A stretch of 64,000 nt of DNA from Simmondsia chinensis (GCA_018398585.1 JAGTTD010000001.1:25241438-25305437), one strand, 5' to 3'; positions 1-11,520 are shown, numbered from the stretch's first letter. Notes: a model not told the origin generated them from the sequence alone. Translations and numbers: made by a program.

Positions 1-543
1 CTGCATTCTTGTGGAATTTCAATGTGTTTTGTTACCATGATCAAGATATTGAGCTGTTTGAGCTGCTCTTGGGAATGTCTACAAGCTTATTTTGATACTT
101 GGTTCTCTTAGTTTGAGTTTGGAAGGCCTCTCGAGATGTTAAAGGACTTCACATGTAGTTTTAGGGGTTTAACAACTTCTAACATCTGTTGTGCAGCATT
201 TTACTAGCAGAATTACAGAATTATTGCTGCGTTTTGTGATTCTCAGCAGTAAGATAGTGTTTTGAGTGTGTTAACTGCATCATGAGGTGTTGTGGTGTTT
301 GGTTTGATCAGTGCAAACCTCCTGAAGAGTATTATACATTCAAATGCAAACATTGTGTCGAAACAAGTATCATACAATATGCTCTGTTGCATTTCAGATG
401 GAGTTACTTCAGATGTCTTCAACTGTAGAAATTTCAGCAAGAAGTTCAACACTTCAGCTATCTTTTCATGAGCAATAAGTGTTCTTCACTGTTACAACTC
501 TCTTCCATTCTTGTGGATAAGAATGTTTTCGAGGGGAAGGAAT
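1..543 (+). other. Non-coding 3' internal tail of chromovirus A
   Basis: No reading frame of note and no recognisable gag-pol domain. It ends in a short hairpin (516-535) and a purine-rich tract (about 534-543) directly before an LTR, which is the order seen at the 3' end of the chromoviruses elsewhere in the window. I infer it is the internal 3' end of an element that starts left of the window. It could be a degenerate or a non-autonomous copy. Confidence 0.55.
516..535 (+). other. Pre-PPT hairpin, chromovirus A
   Basis: CATTCTT and AAGAATG flank a 6-base loop, directly upstream of the purine tract and LTR. It matches the hairpins at 10207, 52050 and 52695. The loop reads TGT where the others have the TGA stop. 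Confidence 0.6.
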
Positions 544-1073
544 TGTTATGATCTGAGCTCGATGAAGTCTTGGGGGCCGTTGTAGCTGCTGCTATTGACC
601 TGTTGCTGAGGTGTTCGTTGCTATTGGTGGTTGTGGCTGTGGGTTACTGGTTTGGCTTAAGTACATGTATTAAGGTGTTGGTATTGTAATTAGTAGTATA
701 AGCTTGGTTGAGTCATGTAATGTGTGAAGTAGTTGCTAGTAGTTTGGATGGTCAAGGCTGTTAGATTAGTTAAGTCAAGGTTGGCGGCTAGTTAGTTAGT
801 GTTGGTTGAGTCAGTTAGCTCTTTGGTCCACTTGCATTGTATCTCTAGATATTTTTAGTCTTAAGCCATCCTAAGAGGAAGTAGTATAAGTAGAAGGCTC
901 TAGCTTGTAAACTATAATAACTTTGATGAATGAAATTGATATCTTTGATATCTTCTCTACTTCTCATCTCCTTTCCCTTCTTATCTCATCTAAACTCTAA
1001 ATTCTCTTCTCATCTCATACTCTCACTATCCCAACCAAGGTTAAAGTCCAAGAGTAATCTTTGAATCTTAACA
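544..1073 (+). mobile_element. 3' LTR of chromovirus A
   Basis: Starts TGTTATG right after a purine tract and ends in TTAACA. It has a TATA-like stretch (about 888), then a pyrimidine-rich TCTCATCTC-type 3' part that all chromovirus LTRs in this window share. About 530 bp. The next base resumes Tat gag sequence, so the element was inserted in the Tat element. The left target duplication is outside the window, so it cannot be checked. Confidence 0.75.
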
Positions 1074-1147
1074 TTTACCTATGGTTTAGGGGGGCAACGG
1101 TTCCCTCACCCAATTGTGACAGGTGCTTAGGGGTGTCCTACAGACCA

Positions 1148-1170
1148 CCCCCCCCCCCCCCCCCCCCCCC
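1148..1170 (+). repeat. Poly-C tract, 23 bp
   Basis: An uninterrupted run of C inside degenerate Tat gag leader sequence. It gives a spurious polyproline frame. Exact length is likely unreliable because of slippage in replication or sequencing. Confidence 0.9.
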
Positions 1171-1338
1171 AAAAGATTCTCACCCAGTTGGGGGGCAATG
1201 GCAGGAGCATAATCATGTGTTTAACCTACCCCTCCAGGGCTACTTGACCGCCCTCATTGAGCAAATGTATGGGTCAGTCTCACAAGGATCAACATACCCT
1301 TGTATAGTAAACTTACCTTGACTACATAGACAGGGATT

Positions 1339-2440
1339 ACCCTTTTCCTCGAGGATACAAGGTCCCTGCATTTACCCTTTTTTAGGGGAAAGGGCTGTTT
1401 TTTCCCTCAAGCATCTGGCAATATTTAATTTCCAATATATAGAAGCAGTAGATAATCAATATCTCAAATTAAGGCTGTTCCCTAGCACATTAACTAGGAC
1501 TGCTTTCCAGTGGTATATCAACCTACCCCCTAATTCTATTCATTATTGGGATGATATGGCTAGGCAATTCCAGGCCCAATTCCTGAGAATAGAATTAGGA
1601 ACTTCCATGTCAGACTTGGCTTGAATGAGATAGAAGCCAGGCGAGTCAGTGGAAGACCATATTAACTGGTTCAAGAGGGCCAGGTTAAAATGCACCCTTC
1701 CTAAACTTGAGTACACCAAGTTGGCCTTAAACGGCTTGGATGTTGAATTCAGGAAGAAATTTGAAGGCTCGACCTTTACGACACTTCTTCAGTTGGCATA
1801 ATGTGCCGCTAGATACGAGGTTGTCTTAAAAGAAGAAATCCTTAAGGAAAATAGCGTGTATGGGACTTACATACACGATTTAATAGAAGCAAAAGAAGAT
1901 CCTCCGTACTAGATTAGCATTGCTGAATACGTCAAAGGACCTCCTATGGATTGTAATCCTTTTATCAAGAAGGATATTAAAGTCAGGAAGTCTTATCAGT
2001 CCCAAGACTTGAGAAACTATTCGTTAACATCTCTAGATCCTATGTAATATTCAATTTGCTTGAGGTAAATAACAAACTCTAGATTAGGGGTAAACACAGA
2101 AAACCTGATCCCAACTCTTACAAGGGAAAGGTATATTGTAGGTTGCTCGATTCATTAACCCATTCAAAGAAGAATTGCGTAATATTTAGAAAAGTGGTTC
2201 AAGATGCCATAGATGCAAGGGAATTGATCTTCTCTGGAGAAGGACAAATGGGCGTGGATAAAGATCCTTTCCCTCATTCTATCCAGGTCAATGTAGTTGA
2301 GGTAGTGAAGCCTTATCATCCTCATAACAGCCAAACTATTAGCAGATCTCTATCTAGGATGAGGGCAGACAAAGATGATATGGGTTTGGCCAACGCTTTG
2401 TTTGACAGGCTGCTCGAATTACGAACACCGTGGTTCTCCT
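1339..2440 (+). pseudogene. Tat-type Gypsy gag (broken)
   Basis: Capsid/nucleocapsid protein of the large outer Ty3/Gypsy element. In broken frames one reads the typical Tat gag start (YPFPRGYKVP, from 1339), the conserved core (LTRTAFQWYINLPPNSIH, about 1490-1545; KPGESVEDHINWFKRA, about 1636-1683) and a C-terminal block near 2130-2300 with a decayed zinc-finger-like HSKKNC. There are several in-frame stops and at least one frameshift near 1390. This gag type goes with the dual-RNase-H Tat/Ogre lineage, which fits the pol at 10591-14840. Chromovirus A's LTR abuts the upstream side, so the 5' LTR is not seen. Confidence 0.75.
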
Positions 2441-3634
2441 GAACCACATAGAGATGACCAAAGATCACTGTAAATGGCACATCACACTTTAACACTCTAC
2501 ACGCTATGGTGATGCGGTCAGAAGATTCATAAAGAAGCAATTAGAGGAAGGTACTGTCCTCCTTTCTAAGGATGAAGAGTTAGCCATGGTGATTCTCACA
2601 TATAGCCATTGGCAGACAGTCTTCGCTTTTAAGAAAGAGGCATCAAGAAAACTCTTGCACCTCACCCATGCCTTCTGTGGGGGCTGTGGTCATAAGCTGA
2701 CATTCGAGATGAAGAAGATGAACTTTTTTTCAAAAGTAAAAGCTAGCTCCTCCTACAAAGACATCATAGTTAGGGCTTTCTCGAGGCTATCTATTGATGA
2801 CTCGGATCATCATGAGGATAAGGCATCCTAAGAAGAATCCAAAGTACACCTTATTAGATGTGGACACCAGTCTGGTACCACGGCAGTCAGGATATTAGCC
2901 TTCTAGTGTTAGGTTCGGTAATGTTTGGAGAAGGAATCACTTTGATTCAGGAGGCAGTTAGTCCTTCCAACCTTACTCGAACCCAGAAAGGGTGGCATTT
3001 GCCCAAAAAGGTAGCTCAGTAAAGGATTGCGCTTGATTCCTGCTTGGCCAAGCTCTCTTAAGAAGAGGCCAGGGTCCAAACGAGAAAGCGAACCGAGCAT
3101 ATAGATCTTGATGATCCAATGGGTAAGTCCAAACCTTTTAATATAGAAAAAGGGCCAGCTCACAAGAAGCTTGAGAGACTGGCTAGTTCCTCATCATCTG
3201 AAGGGCGAGAATCTTGGTGGGATCCGCTTGCCAAGGACCCCCTAGTGCTGAAATCTGCTAAAGACGAGGAGGAATACTCCCCTCTCAGTGTTAACTTAGC
3301 GGAGCCTCTAAACCATGTCAACTGAACATGGTTTAACATCGAGAATTATTTCAAAGAAGAAGATTTACCCCAGCCTATGGAGGAATCTCAGACACCATAG
3401 GCCGATCTCAAGGACCAACCACAAGAACAGGACATGCTAACTGATGGCAGTTCTCAACAGCAGAATTAAGATACATCCATGGTTGACAGCCTTGAGAAGG
3501 GAGCAGACCAGGGGGTCCAAATACAATTCAGGACGCTTCCTGAAAAGGTTGATGTCAGAATTGCCTTATTTCTTCCCTTGGGGTTCATGGTAGCTGATGC
3601 CCCAGAAGGCCCCAAGGGTGATATGATAGCACTA
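2441..3634 (+). pseudogene. Tat gag-to-protease linker (degenerate)
   Basis: Continues the outer Tat element between gag and protease. Open stretches of 65-85 codons remain (for example 3119-3325 and 3479-3721), but none has a motif I recognise. The low-complexity Ser/Glu/Lys-rich character suits a gag-protease spacer. No separate gene is supported. Confidence 0.4.
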
Positions 3635-4392
3635 GGCTGGGGGGGGCGGGAGGCGGTGGGTCACAACAACTGGGCCTCACAGCCCGGCTACTGCTGCAAG
3701 CCAATGCCATGGTGGCGCTAGCCATTCTAGGCCTATTTTAGGTGCCGGGGACCCCTCGCTCCCAGCCCGACTAGGCACGAGTCTTTCCCCCCCACTTGGG
3801 TCCACAACCTAGGCTGAGAACTTGTTTGGCCTCTTAGATTTTTGTGTGGAAGCTGATTCATCTACCCACGAGGAGGACTTGAGTTGTGCTATCATTCTTG
3901 TTGAAGTTGTTGAGGCTCAAGAGCACTTGGTTGGGGTTCTTGATCCCCTATTTCGAGCAACCGCTCTGTGTGTTTTAGTGACCAAGAGAGTTTGGCATCC
4001 CCTTCCCAGAATGCCTCTATTGGTACTACTTCTGTCAGGTCTGATGAAGGATTCTCGTCCTATTGCACACCACAGGTTGAGTATAGAGTGACTAGAGCTG
4101 CCTCGAAGAAGCAGGATCAGATCAACCGCCCTAAATCTAAGGGTCATTGGTGGTCTTGGGTGTCCTTCTCCATCGTGTTTGAGAATTTTACTTTAATGTT
4201 TAAATGTACTCTTTGTATTTTCCTTTATTTTGGCTTTGGCTTTGTTTACTTTTTAAGCTTTGTTTAGATTTCTTTTCTATTTGTTTTGTAGGCTCCGGCC
4301 GTGTTTTGAGGTATGCCCGTCGTACTCATGTACGATTTCTTTTTGATAATACAACTCACTGACTTATCAAAAAAAAAAAAAAAAAAAAAAAA
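3635..4392 (+). mobile_element. Possible 5'-truncated LINE-like insertion with poly-A
   Basis: A GC-rich beginning (about 3640-3800) unlike its surroundings, a T-rich 3' part, and a poly-A run at 4369-4392. Related 12-mers, GATAGCACTAGG (about 3623) and GATGGCATCAGG (about 4396), match at 9 of 12 positions and could be an old target duplication. No endonuclease or RT frame is present. A retroposed transcript is an alternative. Confidence 0.35.
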
Positions 4393-4517
4393 GAAGATGG
4401 CATCAGGTGAGGAGCCTTAAGTGGAGCTCATGGCTGAAGTAGCAGTCACTAAAGGTGCACTCAACCCTTTGTCTTTTGAGGTTAATGCTATAGCATCCAA
4501 ATTACCTGATGACACAT
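4393..4517 (+). pseudogene. Tat element, short piece before the chromovirus 1 insertion
   Basis: After the poly-A tract the outer element resumes and runs into the left LTR of chromovirus 1. The reading sense continues at 10596 (KMMFDGPN...), so the chromovirus interrupts the segment just before the Tat protease. Confidence 0.55.
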
Positions 4518-4896
4518 TGTTATGATATGGATAATTGGCTATTCTTGTCAATATTCTTGTAATATGAGAAATATCGTATTAAGAGCAAAGTAAAAATTCA
4601 AGCTGGAATTTGGTGGGACAAGCTGTTATGTCAGTTAAGTGGTCAAGCCGTGGTCAATTGTGGCGGCTGCCTTCTAGTTAAGTCTGTTATCATTTGGTTT
4701 CAATGCAATGTATTGGATTGTTTAGGAATTAGTATAAATAGAGCATAATATTGTATTCTTGAGGATATGAATGAAAATATCTTGGGTTCTCTCTCTCATC
4801 TCTAATTCTCTTTTGGCTTTCTCATCTCCTTCACTTCTTTCTCATCCCATACTCTCTAGAACTAGGTTATGATTCAAGATATCTTGAATCATAACA
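4518..4896 (+). mobile_element. 5' LTR of chromovirus 1
   Basis: TGTTATGATATGG to ATAACA. Contains a TATA-like TATAAATAG (about 4734) and the CT-rich end. Its partner is 10244-10590. The length difference is mostly one extra CT-rich stretch near 4800-4825. Confidence 0.9.
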
Positions 4897-4910
4897 ATTG
4901 GTATAAGAGC
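4897..4910 (+). promoter_or_regulatory. Primer binding site, tRNA-Met type
   Basis: ATTGGTATAAGAGC directly follows the LTR. The usual plant site is TGGTATCAGAGC, complementary to the initiator tRNA-Met 3' end. One base differs here. Confidence 0.8.
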
Positions 4911-5103
4911 TTGATTCTAGCTTCCGAATTGAATTTAATTTAATTCGATTTGATTAAGTTGGCATTAGTTAAGCCGTATTAATATTAGGACTCTTGATCA
5001 GGACTTTAACTTGTTTGATTCAGATCATGTTGATTTGAATCAGATTCTGTTCCAGTGCTTAGTTAGAGCTTAGATCAATAGCATTGATTGTTGATTGCTT
5101 GCT

Positions 5104-7300
5104 ATGGATCTGGCTAGGCAAACAAAGACAGTTGCAATGGCAGGAGATATCACTACTAGAGCTGCTGCTGCTGTGAATGCTGGAGACAATGTTGCTGTTA
5201 GCACTGGAGCTAATGTTGCTGTTAACACTGGAACTTATGCTGCAGCTATTATAGGAGATAATCAAAACAAGCAATTTTAGTTGTGGACTCGTAGGATGCA
5301 AGAGATGTTAGAAGCAACGCTAGACAGGAAGTTAGATCACAAGTTAGAACTTCAATCACATAAATTAGAAGCTCATTCTTTACAAGTTTGGCAGCGGATC
5401 GTAGGAATACAATGACAGCTAGACAAGCAAAACATGCCTATTGGAGTTGGAGGATTGCTTCCAACTAGCCAACATGCAAGACCTCCAGATCCTATGGTAA
5501 GACCTCCTGATCCTGTGACTTTACCCGAAGACATTTCTATTGCTCCTGCAAGGCCTCATTTGATTGAAGTTAGCAATGAAATTCAAGTGTGTCTAGAAAC
5601 TCAAGTTCTAGCAGCCACAAGTAGAAATTGAGCCTTTTGATGGGAATCAGCCTCAATCGCGGATCCGAAGATGTGTTACACTCGGGCTCGAACCACGAAC
5701 GTAAACTAATATAATTTGGATAGGTTGAGAATATGAGATGAGAAATAAAGAATTTGAGATGAGAAAGTAGAGTTTAGAGTTTAGATGAGAGAAAGAAGGG
5801 AAAGGGGATGAGAAGATAGAGTTTTAATCTCAAATGAGATTGATCTTGATTACTTTTCATTGATTGATTTCAATTACAGCTGAATGAACTATTTATAAGC
5901 AAACTAATACAAGCTAAGTAATAAATCTAGACTTATTTCTCTAACCCACTCAGCTAGGAACAATCTAGAAACATCTAGAATATACTAACATTTAAATCCT
6001 AATTATTGTTATTGGCGCCAATATATAGCAGCAGCAAAGGAGCACGGACAGCAGCAGCAGCACAAAAGCAGAACAGCAGCAGATTTAACAGAATTTAACT
6101 GAATTTTAACTGCCAACTGAAATTCCCGCCAATAAGCCCATTTAAATCCATGCCTCGGATTCTCGGTTTGTAATAAGATGTGAAAGATATTTATCATATA
6201 ACAGAAGCTGAGAAGGTGGTGTTAGCAGCTGTTTACTTGTAAGGGGATTATGACGTGTGCTATTACAGTTTGATCCGCAGTAATATTGCAATAACTTGGG
6301 TTGAATTTGTGGAAGAAATGTGTGAGGGGTATGGGGAAGAAGACTCTAGAGATGTCATTGATCACTTCAACAAGGCGTTGCAAACAACCTCAGTGAAGGA
6401 ACATATGACTCGGTTTGAGAATCTGAGAGCTCGAATGTTGACTGTCAATCCAAGGGCTAATGAGGCTTATTACGTATCAAGTTTTATCAGTGGCCTTAAA
6501 CCAAAAATCAAGAATTTGGTTAAGACAATGAATCCCCAAATCTTGTCCCAGGCCTTCTCAAAGACTAGATTGTTTGAGGATACGGTTTTAATAAGTAATG
6601 ATGGGCAGAGAAACAGAACGGGACAAACATCTTATCAATGGCGTTCTCCGTCTGTAGTCCCCAGTAAATCCTTGAGTATTATGGAGAAAAAGGCCCAAAT
6701 ATTGTGTTTTAAGTGCAACCAGAGATATTTTGTGGGACATAAGTGCAATTCCAAGTTCCTCATGTTAGCTTCTGGAGCTGATGCAGCAGAGGAAACTGAG
6801 AAAGGTTTGGATAATGATGGGAATAATATGGCTCAAGGGGAAGTGATTTTTGATGAGGCTAAGGAGGATGAGATGGAAATCTCAGTCAAGGAATCGACAG
6901 GCCAAGGCTCCCATAATATAATTCAAATCAAAGGAGTTGCGAGACATACAACTTTGTTGATATTAATAAACAGCGGAAGCACTCACAGTTTTTTGGATCC
7001 AAAGGTTGTGAAAGCTGTGGGACAAGAGATGATTAAGACTAGTCCATTAGCTGTGACTGTGGCTAATGGAAACTCAATCTTGACACAAACTAAGTGCAAA
7101 CAATTCAGCTAGCAGATGCAAGGACATCAATTTGTGTATGATTTCAAAATTTTGAGATTGGGAGGATGCTATATGGTCTTAGGTGAGGATTGGATGAAGA
7201 CCATTTGTCCTTTAGTGTTTGATTTCATGCAATTGTTGGTGTCTTTTGAGAAAGAAGGGCAAAGCATTAGATTACAAGGCATTTGTGAGCAAGGCTAGCT
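5104..7300 (+). pseudogene. Chromovirus 1 gag-protease, split by a solo LTR
   Basis: Gag begins near 5104 and is cut at 5673 inside the conserved arginine-rich RRCERYF-type motif; it resumes at 6176 exactly in register once the solo LTR and one target copy are discounted. The capsid region (about 6255-6600) is open. A zinc knuckle CFKCNQRYFVGHKC lies at 6705-6746. The protease active site reads NSGSTHSF at 6969 where related copies here read DSGSTHSF, so the catalytic Asp is replaced by Asn (G-to-A). Stops follow at about 7110 and 7296. Confidence 0.8.
5674..6175 (-). mobile_element. Solo LTR of another chromovirus
   Basis: Reverse-oriented LTR of 502 bp: the right end is its 5' end and the left end reads TGTTACAC (reverse of GTGTAACA). 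It has the reversed CT-rich stretch and a reversed TATA-like region near 5890. It is flanked by the exact 5-bp duplication AGATG (5669-5673 and 6176-6180). The terminal CA expected at the right end has decayed to TA. No internal region remains, as after LTR-LTR recombination. Confidence 0.85.
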
Positions 7301-7376
7301 GCAAATGATGAAGGGAAAGCAATTGCAAGAAGGGATCAAGAAGGGATCTTTTCAGTGGATAGGACAACTATTTTAG

Positions 7377-8845
7377 ATGTCTGCAGCACCTCCAGAGGAG
7401 CAGGTGACTTCTGTTCCTGCTATTAATGATCTGTTGCAGGAATACAGTGACTTATTTGAACAACCTACTACACTGCCTCCTAAGAGAGCTTTAGACCATG
7501 CTATTTCCTTGAAGGTGAATTCAAATCCAGTGAACTTGCTGCCTTACAAGTATCCATACTCTCAAAAGAGTGAAATTGAGAGACAAGTGGAAGATTTATT
7601 AAAAACCAACTTCGTTAGGCAAAGCCACAGTCCCTTTGCCTCTCCTGCGATATTGGTAAAGAAGAAGGATGGCACATACCGAATGTGTATTGATTACAAA
7701 CAGCTGAATTCACACACGATCAAGGACAAATTTCCTATTTCCTATTCCTATTATTGATGATCTGTTTGATGAATTGTATGGATCCAAGTATTTCTCCAAG
7801 TTGGACCTGAGGCAAGGCTACTATCAAATTAGTGTCTTAGATGAAGATATATACAAGACAGCTTTTAGAACACATCATTGACACTATGAATTCGTAGTGA
7901 TGCCATTTGGATTAACAAATGCTCTGGCTACATTTCAAGCCTTGATGAACTTAGTGTTCAAGACATATTTGAGGAAGTTCGTTTTGGTATTTTTTGATGA
8001 CATTTTGGTTTACAACTCTTTGCGAGAAGCTCACTTGGAACATTTGGATCAAGTGTTTAAAGTCATGCAACATAACAGGTTATTCGCTAAGCTGACTAAG
8101 TGTTCATTTGCTAGAATACAAGTGGAGTATCTTGGACATATTATCTCCGGAGACGGAGTAGCTACATATCCTGCAAAGATCCATGCAATGACAGAGTGGC
8201 CTGTTCCTAAATCCCTTAAGCAATTAACGGGTTTCCTTGGATTGACAGGATACTACCGAAAGTTCATATCGGGATATGGAATGGTTGCAAAGCCTCTAAA
8301 GAATTGCTAAAGAAGATGCTTTCTGCTGGACTAAAACTGCTCAAGAAGCCTTTAATCAGCTGAAAACAGTCATGAGTACAACTCCTATTCTTGCTATGCC
8401 AGATTTCACCAAACTTTTTGTGTTGGAGACTGATGCAATAGCAAGGGAATAGGAGCATTTTTGTCATAGAATGGAAGACCTTTGGCTTATACTAGTCAAG
8501 CCTTGAGCCCAAGAAATTAGAGTTTATCCATTTATGAGAAAAAAAATACATGGCTATATTGATAGCTGTACAAAAATGAAGGCAATATCTAGAGGGGCAT
8601 CATTTTATAATCAGGACGGATCATCAAAGCCTCAAATATTTGCTTGAGCAAAGTACTACTACTAGAGTTCAAAGGAAGGGGCACATGAAGATGCAAGGAT
8701 TAGATTACTCCATTGAGTGCAGATCTGGTAAAGGAAATCTAGCTGCGGATGCACTTTCTAGAAGAGTTGAGGATGAAGAACCAGTTAAGTGTTGTGCCCT
8801 CTCTTGTGCTTTGCCTTCTTGGATGGAAGAAGTGATTAATTCTTA
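7377..8845 (+). pseudogene. Chromovirus 1 reverse transcriptase and RNase H
   Basis: RT shows [15 protein letters not shown] (about 7654-7698), the substrate-binding MPFGLTNA block (about 7900) and the catalytic FFDD (7990-8001). A frame break at about 7740 falls in a repeated TTTCCTATT stretch, suggesting slippage. RNase H follows from about 8400, with further frame breaks around 8290, 8450 and 8550 and the LAADALSRR end (about 8739-8765). Retropolymerase function is lost. Confidence 0.8.
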
Positions 8846-8999
8846 GAATGGAGATTAGTTTTCTTAGGATGCATTATATCTTCCAGTGTCAAGGGCTCTA
8901 TTGATTCTGGTACATAAGTAACAGTCAGTAGCAACATTATTAGAATTAAAGGGACGGTTTATATTAGTAAGATTAGTGATCTTAGAAGGTAAGTTATCT

Positions 9000-10213
9000 T
9001 AGCTTTCTATGACTCTACTTGGGGAGGTCATGAAGGAATTGAAGGCACTTATTAGAGATTGAGAAAATAGTAGGAGAAATGAGGTAATGGAGGTAGTTCG
9101 AATGTGTGATGTTTGTCAAAGAACAAAAAGTGATCGAGCACACTATTAAGGACTGCTTCAACCCTTGCCTATTCCGGAGAGAGTGTGGCAGCATATTAGT
9201 ATGTACTTTGTGGAGGGACTTCCCAAGTTTGAAGGCAAAGAGATCATATGGGTGGTGGTTGATCGTTTCACTAAATTTAGGAATTTCATTGCTCTCAATC
9301 ATCCCATAACTATTGAAAAACTTGCCAAGCTGTTCTTAGATCATATTTACAGGTTACATGGGTTTCCACAATCCATCATCTTAGATCGGGATAGACTATT
9401 TACAAGCAATTTTTGGCGTGAACTGTTCTTATTGTTGGGTACGTCTCTTGCCTTGAGCTCTTCTTCGCATCCTCAAACGGATGGCCAAACAGAGCGTGTA
9501 AATCAATGTGTGGAGCAATATTTACGGAGCATGACTTTCACACATCCAAGGAATTGGCATAAGTGGTTATCTCTTGCTGAATTTTGGTACAATACACATG
9601 CTCATTCAGCTTTGGGAACCACTCCCTTCAAGGCATTATAGGGTAATGATCCATCGTCTCCTCTTGTTTTACAAGGGGTCACTTCGGGGGCAACAAAAAT
9701 AAATGAGCTCTTATTCCCAAGGTGGCAATTGTTGCGACAACTTAAAGATAATTTGCGATTAGCTCAATCCAGGATGAAATTTTTTGCAGATCAGAAGTGG
9801 ACTGATAAATCATTTGCAGAATGTGATTTTGTTTATTTGAAATTGTAGCCTCATAGACAATCATTTGTAGCTGTACACAGGAATGTCAAGCTTGGGGCTC
9901 GGTATTTTGAACCTTATAGGATCCTGGAAAAATTGGGCAAAGTGGTTTATAAGCTAGATCTTCGATCTGATTCATTGATTCATCTGGTGTTTCACGTTTC
10001 TTTGTTGAAAAAGTAGATTGCAGATTTTCTTGTTCAGCAAATCCTCCAGTAGCTTCACACAGCAAGGAGCTCTTATTAAAGCACCGGTGGCAATATTGGA
10101 TTCAAGGACGTTGTCAAAAGAAGTGCTGGTAGAGTAGGCCAATTTGGGAGCTGAGCAAGCTGCTTGGGAAGATATGAATTTCCTCTAGTCTCAACTCCCT
10201 ACTTTACATTCTT
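9000..10213 (+). pseudogene. Chromovirus 1 integrase with chromodomain-like C-terminus
   Basis: A zinc-binding remnant (CDVCQ, about 9106) is followed by the catalytic core in an open stretch 9165-9641. The first catalytic Asp, in the SMDF motif of related copies, is Tyr (SMYF, codon 9203-9205). The second (LDRD) and the Glu (QTERVNQ, about 9490-9510) remain. The C-terminal part reads NVKLGARYF, then FHVSLLKK, then a chromodomain-like WED(M) block ending just before the hairpin. Stops at about 9640, 9847, 10015 and 10136. Confidence 0.75.
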
Positions 10214-10225
10214 GACTCAAGAATG
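10207..10225 (+). other. Pre-PPT hairpin, chromovirus 1
   Basis: CATTCTTG-ACT-CAAGAATG: a perfect 8-bp stem with 3-base loop. The pol stop TGA spans the stem-loop border. The purine tract GAGGAGGGGG follows at 10231-10240. Confidence 0.75.
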
Positions 10226-10243
10226 CTTTTGAGGAGGGGGTAT

Positions 10244-10590
10244 TGTTATGGTATGGATAATTGGCTATCCTTGTCAATATTCTAGTAATACGAGCAATAT
10301 CGTATTAAGAGCAAAGTAATATTTAAGCTGCCATTTGGCAGGATTATGTCAGTTAAGTGGTCAAGCCGTTGTCAATTGTGGCGGCTACCTTCTAGTTAAG
10401 TCAGTTATCATTTGGTTTAGATGCAATGTATTAGATTGTTTAGGAATTAGTATAAATAGAGCATAATCTTGTATTCTTGAGGATGTGAATGAAAATATCT
10501 TGGATTCTCTCTCTCATCTCCTTCATTTCTTTCTCATTCCATACTCTCTAGACCTAGTTTATGATTCAATATTCATCTTGAATCATAACA
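10244..10590 (+). mobile_element. 3' LTR of chromovirus 1
   Basis: TGTTATGGTATGG to ATAACA. Clearly the pair of 4518-4896, with scattered substitutions and one larger gap, implying an insertion that is not recent. Confidence 0.9.
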
Positions 10591-10595
10591 CACAC

Positions 10596-11520
10596 CCGAC
10601 ATAATGAAGATGATGTTTGATGGGCCTAACACCGCCAACAAACATCAAGCCGCTGTGCACCAAGGCCAAATTTGATGGCACTCTAGTGAATAGGGTCTTT
10701 GTGGATAATGGCGCAGCCATCAATATGTTATATTCATATATGTTGGGGTTCATTGGTAAGTTTTGAGATGACTTAATCACTTCAGATGTGGCAATCTGTG
10801 GCTTTTTTGGAGGTACAACCAAATTTGAAGGAGTCATCCCTATTGACTTAACTGTTGGCAACTTAAGTAAGCCGATAACTTTCTTTGTGGTGGAAAATAC
10901 CTTAGGCTATAATGCTTTTCTCGGTAGAGATTAGTTGCATGCTAATTATTGTATTCCATCTTCACTTCACCGGCTACTAATCTTCTAGAACCATGACAAA
11001 TATGAGGTTGTTATGGCAGATTACAGGACATTCTTGGCTTTCTCCCAATGCATTGAGGCAAAATTCTACGAAGATGGAGGGGACCTCGTCAAAAGGACCA
11101 CTCTAGAATCAACCCAACAGTAGAACACGACTGCCATCCTTGATAGCCCACTGACTAAAGCTGAGGTTGGTCAAGTGGATGTCAAGTCTGAAGACTCTGA
11201 CTTTTGGGATGTATAAGAGTTCTTCTCGATGAAGGAGACCTCCAAGGCACTCCAGAACCCTAATTCTAAGGCACTGAGACCTCCTTGTAATGGCCCAAGA
11301 TGCCATTTCCTCAGCATTTGCAAGGCTTGTGGCCTAGCACACTGAGGATCAACTATGGATTGAACAACCATTCAATGGTTTCCAAGTCCATGTAGCACAA
11401 GAAAAAGAGCTGGAGCTCTCTGACTTAAGACCAGCACCAGCCAAAATGGAGGATCTACGGGTTGAATTCCAAGACCCCTCCTCAAGGTTAATTTGGGTTT
11501 GACAGAAGACCCAAAACCCG
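10596..11520 (+). pseudogene. Tat element aspartic protease
   Basis: The outer element resumes after chromovirus 1. Active-site motif VDNGAAINML with the Asp codon at 10703-10705, followed by GGTTKFEGVIPIDL, the flap-side region and GYNAFLGRD. Stops at about 10764 and 10933 break it. The DNGA form and following sequence are typical of Tat/Ogre-type proteases rather than the chromovirus DSGS type. It releases gag and pol products in the particle of an active element. Confidence 0.75.

Larger units (their letters stand above)
4518..10590 (+). mobile_element. Chromovirus 1 (Ty3/Gypsy), full-length but inactive
   Basis: About 6.07 kb with LTRs of 379 and 347 bp, a tRNA-Met-type primer site, gag, protease, RT, RNase H, integrase, a C-terminal chromodomain-like end, hairpin and polypurine tract. 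Flanks read CACAT (4513-4517) and CACAC (10591-10595), a 4-of-5 target duplication. Size and LTR length suit the Reina-like chromoviruses, but lineage is inferred only. A 502-bp solo LTR sits in gag. Many stops, a frameshift in RT and two catalytic replacements make it dead. Confidence 0.9.

Noticed and set aside
1061..1321. An 86-codon frame with a run of prolines
   Set aside because: The prolines come only from the poly-C tract; the rest is degenerate Tat leader and gag sequence.
6009..6197. A small frame rich in Cys and Leu on the - strand
   Set aside because: It lies in the solo LTR over a CAG-type repeat and has no support as a gene.
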